Shown: positions 43,438 through 49,490 of the stretch, one piece after another | How the letters are laid out: the number at the start of each line of letters is the position of its first letter | Position numbering within the stretch: the first letter of the stretch is position 1 | Origin: a bacterium | GTDB taxonomy: Bacteria; Ratteibacteria; UBA8468; B48-G9; DTJG01 | Direction of reading: 5' to 3' | DNA length: 49,490 bases | Assembly (NCBI GenBank): GCA_029552985.1 | Contig: JAKPDB010000118.1 | Coordinates: 1-49,490 of the forward strand | The notes under the pieces: generated by a model | Databases searched by the model: none | Seen by the model: only the letters and a program-made list of their open reading frames with translations | Told to the model about the DNA's origin: nothing | Translations under genes and position numbers: made by a program

Positions 43438-44964
43438 ATGACAAAATATGTGATCGGGATTGACCTTGGCACTTCAGGAGTAAAAAGTGTTCTTGTTGAT
43501 GACAATGGAAGGGTAATTGCTTCAACTGTTGGGCAGTATCCTTTGATTACTCCAAAGCCAACCTGGGCTCAGCAGGACCCTCAACTGTGGTGGCAGGCAA
43601 CAGTGGATTCTTTGAAAACCCTGTTGAAAACGATTGGTGCCGGCGCTATTATTGGAATTGGGCTCACAGGTCAGATGCATGGTTCTGTGTTTCTTGACGA
43701 ACATGGTGAAGTGTTATATCCAGCGATGTTGTGGTGTGACCAACGTACAGCCAGAGAATGTGACGAGATCAATGAAATTGTTGGCAAAGATAGAGTATTT
43801 GAAATTACGTGTAATCCAGTATTAACGGGTTTTCAGGCACCAAAAATCCTCTGGCTAAAAAACAATCATCCGGATATTTTCAAAAAAATTAAAAGGGTTC
43901 TTCTGCCAAAGGACTATATTAGATTCAAACTGACAGGTGAGTTTGCCACAGATGTGTCAGATGCATCAGGAACAAGTTTGTTTGATGTGAAAAAAAGAGC
44001 ATGGTCAAATGAAATTCTTGATGCACTTAAATTACCACTTCACTGGTTTCCTGCCTGTTATGAATCAGTTGAGATAACAGCAAAAACTTCTCAGGAAACA
44101 GAAAAACTTACAGGAATTCCACAAGGTACTCCAGTGGTTGCTGGTGCTGGAGACCAGGCAGCAGGAGCCATTGGTACTGGCATTACAAAAGAAAAATTGA
44201 TTTCTATATCTCTGGGAACAAGTGGAGTTGTGTTTGCATTTTCTGAAAAGCCATTTGTTGACCCTTGTGGCAGATTACACACATTTTGCCATGCTGTGCC
44301 TGGAAAATGGCATTTAATGGGGGTAATGCTTTCTGCTGGTGGTTCTTTTAGGTGGTTCAGGGATACGCTTGGAAAACAGGAGATAGAGCAGGCGAAAAAA
44401 GAAAACAGAGATCCATATGAAATTCTTACATCAATGGCTGAGCAATCTGCTCCTGGTTCTGATGGTGTGATATTTCTTCCGTATCTGAGTGGAGAAAGAT
44501 GTCCATATCCTGATCCCAATGCGAAGGGTGTCTTTTTCGGACTTTCTTTGAAAACGACAAAAGCAGATATGGTGAGGGCAGTGCTTGAGGGGGTGAGTTT
44601 TGGACTCAGAGACAGTGTTGAAATCATGAAGGAAATCGGGTTGCCTTTTGGTGGGCATTGCAGAGTGTCTGGCGGTGGTGCCAGAAGTAAATTCTGGGCT
44701 CAACTTCTTGCTGATATCATTGGAGAAAAAATGGTTCGGCTTGTTTCTGAAGAAGGACCGGCATATGGTGCAGCACTTCTTGCTGGCTCAGGGGCAAAAT
44801 TGTTTCCTTCTATTGAGAAAACTTGCGACATGTTTATTTCAACCAGAGATGAATTCATACCGGATTCAGGTAACCGCAGCATTTACAACAGAATTTACAG
44901 GATTTATAAAAATCTTTACCCCGCGTTAAAACCGTCATTTGACTTAATGAGTGAGATATCTTAA
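43438..44964 (+). CDS. xylB: Xylulokinase-like FGGY sugar kinase
   Basis: A 508-aa FGGY kinase that phosphorylates D-xylulose (or a related ketose) with ATP. IGIDLGTSGVKSVLVDDNGR is the N-terminal phosphate loop. LTGQMHGSVFLDEHG carries the M-H-G substrate motif typical of xylulokinases. GAGDQAAGAIGTG carries the catalytic base D239. SGGGARSKFWAQLLADI is the ATP-binding signature, and PAYGAALLAGSG follows. The ATG at 43438 is chosen over a TTG 6 nt upstream. Without xylA nearby the exact substrate remains open. It shares a transcript with the DUF6807 gene. Confidence 0.88.
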   Translation: MTKYVIGIDLGTSGVKSVLVDDNGRVIASTVGQYPLITPKPTWAQQDPQLWWQATVDSLKTLLKTIGAGAIIGIGLTGQMHGSVFLDEHGEVLYPAMLWCDQRTARECDEINEIVGKDRVFEITCNPVLTGFQAPKILWLKNNHPDIFKKIKRVLLPKDYIRFKLTGEFATDVSDASGTSLFDVKKRAWSNEILDALKLPLHWFPACYESVEITAKTSQETEKLTGIPQGTPVVAGAGDQAAGAIGTGITKEKLISISLGTSGVVFAFSEKPFVDPCGRLHTFCHAVPGKWHLMGVMLSAGGSFRWFRDTLGKQEIEQAKKENRDPYEILTSMAEQSAPGSDGVIFLPYLSGERCPYPDPNAKGVFFGLSLKTTKADMVRAVLEGVSFGLRDSVEIMKEIGLPFGGHCRVSGGGARSKFWAQLLADIIGEKMVRLVSEEGPAYGAALLAGSGAKLFPSIEKTCDMFISTRDEFIPDSGNRSIYNRIYRIYKNLYPALKPSFDLMSEIS

Positions 44965-45004
44965 AATACATACCTAAAAATTATTTTGACGGAGGCAAAA
45001 TTCA

Positions 45005-45397
45005 ATGGAAGGAAATTTACTGATTGCGGTTGGTAGAAGAAAAACAGCCCGTGCTGTCGTGAAAATGTCTGAAGGAAACGGAAAAATCGTGATTAATGGA
45101 AAAGCAATCGAGCAGTATTTTCCACTTGTTACACAGCAGGCAGAGGTTGTAAAACCGTTAAAGGTTACTGACCTTGATGGAAGGTTTAACATCGAAGTGA
45201 AAAGCCTTGGCGGCGGCATTTCGGGTCAGGTGGACGCAATAAAACTGGGAATCGCCAGAGCACTTGTTAAATACAGTCCAGACCTCACTTCAAAATTGAG
45301 GGAATTTGGGCTTCTGACCAGAGACCCACGGATGAAAGAAAGAAAAAAGTACGGTCAGAAAGGTGCCAGAAAACGGTTCCAGTGGACAAAACGTTAA
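45005..45397 (+). CDS. rpsI: 30S ribosomal protein S9 (uS9)
   Basis: A 130-aa protein. LIAVGRRKTARAVVKMSEGN opens it, VKSLGGGISGQVDAIKLGIA and DPRMKERKKYGQKGARK follow, and it ends in FQWTKR, the conserved tail that reaches the P site. GGAGG precedes the ATG. In most bacteria rplM lies directly upstream; here the preceding gene is a sugar kinase and rplM is not in the window. Confidence 0.97.
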   Translation: MEGNLLIAVGRRKTARAVVKMSEGNGKIVINGKAIEQYFPLVTQQAEVVKPLKVTDLDGRFNIEVKSLGGGISGQVDAIKLGIARALVKYSPDLTSKLREFGLLTRDPRMKERKKYGQKGARKRFQWTKR

Positions 45398-45421
45398 GCC
45401 AGTATCTATTTCCTGCATTTT

Positions 45422-46459
45422 ATGGACAACAAAAAAATGGTACGCGCTGGAATTTTTGGTATATCGGGTTATGCTGGCAGGAAACTTGTTGAAATTCTGC
45501 TATTACATCCTGAAGTGAAAATTACCTGCGGATTTGTTGCTCCTGATGAACCAGAAATGCCTCTTTCTCAAATGCATCCCAGGATTTCGAAAACAATTGA
45601 TATTTTCTGTTACAACAAGGTTGACTGGAAACTTGTTGAAAAAAATTGCGACATTGTTTTTCTGGCGTTGCCACATGTTGTTTCAATGTCGTTTGTTCCT
45701 CAAATCCTTTCTCTCGGGAAAAAGGTTATTGATTTAAGTGCTGATTACAGATTTTCTGACGCATTGATTTATGAAAAATGGTATCAAAAACATTCGTCTC
45801 CAGAACTATTGAGTCAGGCAGTGTATGGACTTCCTGAAATCAACAGGAAGGAAATTGCAAAAGCATCACTAATTGCAAACCCAGGTTGTTATCCAACGTC
45901 TGCTCTTTTAGGGATGATGCCAATTGCGAAAAAAAATCTCATCAGCGGCAGGGTGATTGTAAACTCTCTTAGTGGTTTTACAGGTGCTGGAAGAAAACCC
46001 GATGTTACACTTCTTTTTGCAGAAGGTAACGAAAATAGTCGCGCCTACAAAATCGGTCAGCACCGCCATCAACCTGAAATTCAGCATATTCTTGAAAAAA
46101 GCGGTTGCAGGGTGGATGTAACATTTGTTCCTCATTTAATCCCTGTTAATTGTGGAATTTTGACAACAATGTATGTGAATCTGGCTGAAGATATTGATGA
46201 AAAACAATTACAACAGATGTACACTGGATTTTATTCAAATGAACCCTTTGTCAGGGTTATGGATTATGGTTGTTCGCCTGAAATTAAAAATATCGTCGGA
46301 ACCAATTTTTGCGATATCGGAATCAGGAAAATAGACAGTCGTTTGTTTGTAATAGTGACTGCTATTGATAATCTTATCAAGGGTGCATCAGGTCAGGCAG
46401 TTCAGAATATGAATATCATGATGGGTTTTGAAGAAACACTTCCTTTTTATTCAACATGA
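45422..46459 (+). CDS. argC: N-acetyl-gamma-glutamyl-phosphate reductase
   Basis: A 345-aa NADPH-dependent enzyme, the third step of arginine biosynthesis. GIFGISGYAGRKLVEILLLH is the nucleotide-binding fold. The catalytic cysteine is C156 in ANPGCYPTS. SLSGFTGAGRK and HRHQPEIQHIL are the substrate motifs. The start ATG at 45422 has no clear binding site; a second ATG lies 15 nt downstream at 45437. It follows rpsI by 24 nt and overlaps the next gene by four bases (ATGA). Arginine made here could feed the arginine decarboxylase encoded near the right end. Confidence 0.95.
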   Translation: MDNKKMVRAGIFGISGYAGRKLVEILLLHPEVKITCGFVAPDEPEMPLSQMHPRISKTIDIFCYNKVDWKLVEKNCDIVFLALPHVVSMSFVPQILSLGKKVIDLSADYRFSDALIYEKWYQKHSSPELLSQAVYGLPEINRKEIAKASLIANPGCYPTSALLGMMPIAKKNLISGRVIVNSLSGFTGAGRKPDVTLLFAEGNENSRAYKIGQHRHQPEIQHILEKSGCRVDVTFVPHLIPVNCGILTTMYVNLAEDIDEKQLQQMYTGFYSNEPFVRVMDYGCSPEIKNIVGTNFCDIGIRKIDSRLFVIVTAIDNLIKGASGQAVQNMNIMMGFEETLPFYST

Positions 46460-47031
46460 AACCTGTATTTCTTGACCGGGATGGCGTTATATCAATTTTC
46501 ACTCCGAATGATTATTTGAAAAAATGGGATGAGTTCCAATTTCTTCCAGGCGCGATAACAGGGCTTCAAAAACTTACAAATGCTGGTTTTGATATTGTTA
46601 TTGTTTCAAATCAGGCAGGAGTCAGTAAAGGATTATTTTCAGAACAAGACCTCAATGATATTACTGAAAAAATGCTGGCAGAATTGAAAAAACATGCCAT
46701 CAACATTCACAGGGTGTATTATTGCATTCACACAAGTGAAGACAATTGTAATTGCAGGAAACCAAAAACAGGAATGATTGAACAATTTATATCTGAACAT
46801 GGTGCATTTGAAAGGGACAAGACCTTTTTTGTTGGCGATAGTGACATTGACATTGAACTTGGTGCAAAAACAGGAATGAAAACAATTCTTGTCCTGTCTG
46901 GAAAAACAAAATCTGCAGAAGAAACAGAATCCTGGAATTACAGACCAGATTTCGTCGTAAAAAATCTCAAAGAAGCAGCGGATGTAATTGTCAGCTACTC
47001 AAAAGGAGAAAACCGTGGAAAAGAAAATTAA
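46456..47031 (+). CDS. HAD phosphatase, GmhB/HisB-N-like
   Basis: A 191-aa HAD-superfamily phosphatase. FLDRDGVIS supplies the D7/D9 pair, [10 protein letters not shown] is motif II, and [18 protein letters not shown] is the C-terminal motif. A zinc-binding loop with C90, H92, C98 and C100 ([14 protein letters not shown]) is typical of D-glycero-D-manno-heptose 1,7-bisphosphatase. The related histidinol-phosphatase domain of HisB is the main alternative. Heptose processing would imply lipopolysaccharide, hence a Gram-negative envelope. It starts in an ATGA overlap with argC. Confidence 0.85.
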   Translation: MKPVFLDRDGVISIFTPNDYLKKWDEFQFLPGAITGLQKLTNAGFDIVIVSNQAGVSKGLFSEQDLNDITEKMLAELKKHAINIHRVYYCIHTSEDNCNCRKPKTGMIEQFISEHGAFERDKTFFVGDSDIDIELGAKTGMKTILVLSGKTKSAEETESWNYRPDFVVKNLKEAADVIVSYSKGENRGKEN

Positions 47032-47734
47032 GGTACTTGTCTGGAATGAATTCAGGCATGAAAAACAAAACGAGAAGATTAAGAAAATTTATCCAGATGG
47101 TATGCACGCAGTAATATCAAAGCATTTGAATTCTCAGGGTGATATAAAAGCATCACTTGCATGTCTTGATGAGCCAGAACATGGACTTACTGAAAAAGTG
47201 CTTGAGCAAACTGATGTGTTAATATGGTGGGGTCATGGAGCTCATCATGAGGTGAAAGATGAAATTGTTGCAAGGGTTCACCGTCGTGTCCTTGAAGGTA
47301 TGGGTATTGTATGCCTTCATTCAGCCCATTTTTCTAAAATTTTTAAGGTGCTCATGGGTACTTCGTGTGTATTGAACTGGAGGGATGGTGGCAAAGAGCG
47401 AATCTGGACGATTGAACCCTCACATCCTATCGCAGAAGGAATTCCTGAGTATTTTGAACTTCCTGAAACAGAAATGTATGGAGAACGATTTGATATCCCA
47501 ACACCAGAAAAAGTGATTTTTATTTCATGGTATCCTGGCGGAGAAGTGTTCAGAAGTGGTTGTGTCTGGGAACGTGGGCATGGAAGGATATTTTATTTTT
47601 CACCAGGGCATGAAACATTTCCCATTTATTACGACAAAAATATCCTGAAAATTATTACCAATGGTGTTAGATGGGCAGCACCAAGAATTATCAAAAAGCA
47701 GGAATGTAAAAACGTCCCGCCAATAGAAAAATGA
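47015..47734 (+). CDS. ThuA-like (trehalose-utilisation family) protein
   Basis: A 239-aa protein of the ThuA-like glutamine-amidotransferase fold. [20 protein letters not shown] opens it, then [40 protein letters not shown] and [16 protein letters not shown], which is the conserved end. The GTG at 47015 is chosen because AAGGAG stands upstream and the alternative start lacks one. It overlaps the end of the preceding gene by 17 nt. ThuA proteins may help modify or degrade disaccharides such as trehalose; the activity is not well defined. Its stop codon is 1 nt from that of the convergent agmatinase. Confidence 0.85.
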   Translation: MEKKIKVLVWNEFRHEKQNEKIKKIYPDGMHAVISKHLNSQGDIKASLACLDEPEHGLTEKVLEQTDVLIWWGHGAHHEVKDEIVARVHRRVLEGMGIVCLHSAHFSKIFKVLMGTSCVLNWRDGGKERIWTIEPSHPIAEGIPEYFELPETEMYGERFDIPTPEKVIFISWYPGGEVFRSGCVWERGHGRIFYFSPGHETFPIYYDKNILKIITNGVRWAAPRIIKKQECKNVPPIEK

Positions 47735-47735
47735 T

Positions 47736-48611
47736 TTACGAATTTCTTCGGTTGGTTATGTAGGCAATAACCTTATAGACAAGTTTGGCAGCAAGAAATG
47801 CCGATGCGCAGTAATGATGAGAAGGTGCAAGTTCCACAAGGTCTGCTCCTACAACATTATGAGTTTTAATGAAATTTTTCAAGAATCCAGTTACCTCATA
47901 CCAGGAGAACCCTCCTGGTTCTGGAGTGCCTGTATCAGGTACAAAACAAGGGTCAAAACAATCAATGTCGATCGAGATGTAATAATTTCCCTGCGGCAGT
48001 GTCTTTGCCATGTTGACAAAATCATGATTTCTGCACTCATGTGCAAAATGAATATGTACATTGTTTAGTTTTTTCAAATCCTCTACCTCATCTTTGCTGA
48101 TACTTCTGATGCCAAAACTATAAATTTCACAGCCAATTTCAGAAATTCTTCTCATTACGCTTGCGTGGCTGAATTTGCTTCCTTCATACTGAATTCTTAA
48201 ATCAGCATGCGCGTCAAAGTGAAGTATTTTTAAATCAGGATATTTTTTTTGATGTTCTTTGACCAGTGGAAAACTTATTGAGTGTTCTCCGCCAAGTGTG
48301 AACACAAAACAATTTTTTTCTACAAACTTTCTTGCTGTGTTTTGAATTTTTTTCATCATTTTGCCAGCAGAGTCAATCTCCTGAACAATTTCACCAGGTG
48401 TGAGTATGCCTTCAAGATACGGTTCTGAATGTGTTTCTTCTTCATACAATTCCATAAATCTTGAAGAAAAAATGATTGCCTCAGGACCAAACCTGGTTCC
48501 TGGCTTAAATGATACAGTGCTTTCGTAGGGGACCGGTAAAATGACGAATTTTGCCCTGCTTAGAGGAATTTGTTTTATTCCGCCAAAGGTATAGGGTAGA
48601 GCGTCGTTCAT
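47736..48611 (-). CDS. speB: Agmatinase
   Basis: A 291-aa ureohydrolase that converts agmatine to putrescine and urea. The manganese-binding motifs are TLGGEHSIS, LHFDAHADLR and SIDIDCFDPCFVPDTGTPEP, all intact, with SHHYCAS near the C-terminus. It follows the arginine decarboxylase gene by 3 nt in the same direction, giving a complete arginine to agmatine to putrescine route. The start ATG has no strong binding site and is probably coupled to the upstream stop codon. Confidence 0.93.
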   Translation of the reverse strand: MNDALPYTFGGIKQIPLSRAKFVILPVPYESTVSFKPGTRFGPEAIIFSSRFMELYEEETHSEPYLEGILTPGEIVQEIDSAGKMMKKIQNTARKFVEKNCFVFTLGGEHSISFPLVKEHQKKYPDLKILHFDAHADLRIQYEGSKFSHASVMRRISEIGCEIYSFGIRSISKDEVEDLKKLNNVHIHFAHECRNHDFVNMAKTLPQGNYYISIDIDCFDPCFVPDTGTPEPGGFSWYEVTGFLKNFIKTHNVVGADLVELAPSHHYCASAFLAAKLVYKVIAYITNRRNS

Positions 48612-48614
48612 TTG

Positions 48615-49163
48615 TTATAATACGAAGACCGCAGCAGCAATGACTGTTGTCCATAGGCCATTTTTGTCGCCAATTGCTGACTGGGTAATGTTGGTTGTTT
48701 TAATGATCTGGTTTGACATGCGCCAGATTTGTTTCTTTTCATCATATGAAGAGTTCGGGTCAAATTCAAGCCCTAAAATTGTTGCAAGCATCGTTGCAGC
48801 AAGGTCTTCAGCATAATCACCTGCTTTTTCTTCTGTCTCACCAAAACTTTCATGTTCAGAGAGATAACCATACTGGTTCGGATCTTTCGGAATAGCCAGA
48901 CCAACTGATGAGGTAATTAATCTGTGGGGTTCGTTTGTTGCATTTTTACTCATTACAACAAACAGAATCTGTCCTGGTTTCAGATACGAAAGTCCCTCTG
49001 TTTTTGAAATGAGTTTGCAGTGAGGTGGGAAAATACTTGAGATTGAAACAAGATTGAATTGAGCAATACCTGCATTTCTCAATGCCCGCTCAAAACTTGT
49101 AAGTTTTTCTCTGTCCCTGCCAACCCCCTTTGTCATGAATGCTTTTTTTGGCACAAAATCCAC
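48615..49163 (-). CDS. pdaD: Pyruvoyl-dependent arginine decarboxylase
   Basis: A 182-aa proenzyme that self-cleaves to make a pyruvoyl cofactor and decarboxylates arginine to agmatine. [15 protein letters not shown] contains the S42-S43 cleavage site. [22 protein letters not shown] and ATMLATILG match the family known from archaea, chlamydiae and many uncultured bacteria. The start is GTG at 49163, with AAGGAG 8 nt upstream; the next possible start, also GTG, is three codons later. It is the first gene of a two-gene polyamine operon with agmatinase. Confidence 0.93.
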   Translation of the reverse strand: MDFVPKKAFMTKGVGRDREKLTSFERALRNAGIAQFNLVSISSIFPPHCKLISKTEGLSYLKPGQILFVVMSKNATNEPHRLITSSVGLAIPKDPNQYGYLSEHESFGETEEKAGDYAEDLAATMLATILGLEFDPNSSYDEKKQIWRMSNQIIKTTNITQSAIGDKNGLWTTVIAAAVFVL

Positions 49164-49199
49164 TCTTTTTTCTCCTTTTGGATAATCTGTAACTTTCTA

Positions 49200-49228
49200 A
49201 TTAAAAACCTTTGTTAAAATTTTGTCAA
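49200..49228 (-). promoter_or_regulatory. Putative sigma-70 promoter for pdaD-speB
   Basis: On the minus strand, TTGACA (49228-49223), a 17-bp spacer and TTTAAT (49205-49200) lie about 37 bp upstream of the GTG. The -35 box is the nearest of three TTTGACA repeats. Confidence 0.6.
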
Positions 49229-49263
49229 ATTTTTTCATGTGTCAAAAACACTATTATGTCAAA
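49223..49263 (-). repeat. Three TTTGACA direct repeats at exact 17-bp spacing
   Basis: On the plus strand TGTCAAA starts at 49223, 49240 and 49257. The copy nearest pdaD coincides with its -35 box. The spacing may reflect tandem -35 elements or operator half-sites. Confidence 0.7.
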
Positions 49264-49490
49264 TTTGTCGATTCTTGATTCACGGGGTAAAAAATTTTTT
49301 TCTTCCAAAAAAGAGATACAAAATCTATTTCTAGAAAGCGATAATATTGAGTGATATAAGACATATTTAAAGTATTATGTAATTATAAATAGTCCTTGCA
49401 GTCCAATTATTGTACTGCCCCATTTGTCAAGAGCAAAATAAGGGAGAATTCAGAGTCCTGGTTAAAGGTAATTGTTTTATCTCTTTTTGT
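49264..49490. other. A/T-rich stretch upstream of pdaD, no gene seen
   Basis: No frame with a binding site or recognisable protein is present up to the window edge. One further TGTCAA occurs at 49425-49430. The stretch may hold the upstream regulatory region or the edge of an unrelated gene outside the window. Confidence 0.4.

Overview
This window looks like a piece of an uncultured, Gram-negative-type bacterial chromosome. GC is low to moderate: the 60-base lines I counted by hand ran from 27 to 50 %. The clues to lineage are indirect. They are a MoxR/DUF58/BatA/DUF4159 operon, several exported polysaccharide-active proteins (heparinase II/III-like, glycoside-hydrolase-like, BNR/sialidase-like, DUF6807), dockerin modules with no cohesin in sight, pyruvoyl-dependent arginine decarboxylase, and rpsI-argC. 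This mix fits the PVC group or neighbouring candidate phyla such as Omnitrophota/Ratteibacteria or Lentisphaerota, but the assignment is inference.

Layout. 1-1.7 kb: an edge-truncated dockerin protein with a decayed IS1595-family element 20 bp upstream of its start codon. 2-11.3 kb: polysaccharide degradation (heparinase-like lyase; a 1353-aa glycoside-hydrolase-like protein translationally coupled to a BNR-repeat protein), with mnmA between them and a DUF5715/M15-like protein after them. 11.4-17 kb: a 1370-aa PAS/GAF/HD-GYP sensor followed by two small genes (70 and 52 aa), then an HMG-CoA-lyase-type aldolase on the other strand. 17.25 kb: a tRNA with CAU anticodon and its own promoter. 17.85-22.5 kb: an A-rich island, started by a consensus promoter and a PadR regulator. 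It encodes two paralogous MinD-type ATPases with inserted 2[4Fe-4S] ferredoxin domains, two DUF5320-type small proteins, a metallo-beta-lactamase-fold protein, a frameshifted Mrp/NBP35 ATPase and what looks like a decayed NifX-like gene. 22.5-25.2 kb: feoA-feoB and a DtxR-like regulator. 25.2-26.8 kb: an M14 carboxypeptidase with a C-terminal dockerin. 26.8-41.8 kb: a nine-gene leftward operon (DUF4159, MoxR, DUF58, BatA, VWA protein, DUF4175, two exported proteins, FAD oxidoreductase). 41.8-42.3 kb: hairpin-rich dispersed repeats. 42.3-47.7 kb: DUF6807, xylulokinase, rpsI, argC, gmhB-like, ThuA-like. 47.7-49.2 kb: agmatinase and arginine decarboxylase, a two-step route from arginine to putrescine.

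How it works together. The exported enzymes and the xylulokinase suggest a heterotroph living on complex, perhaps acidic or sulfated, polysaccharides. The Fe-S ATPase island beside feoAB suggests iron or metallocofactor handling in an oxygen-poor setting, and the last two members of the island appear to be decaying. The strongest architectural oddity is that all five convergent gene junctions have 5 nt or less between stop codons, or overlap, which leaves no room for intergenic terminators. The most interesting candidate for an uncharacterised system is the PadR-controlled ATPase/DUF5320/MBL island. Related gene sets occur in other anaerobes, but I know of no established biochemical role for them.
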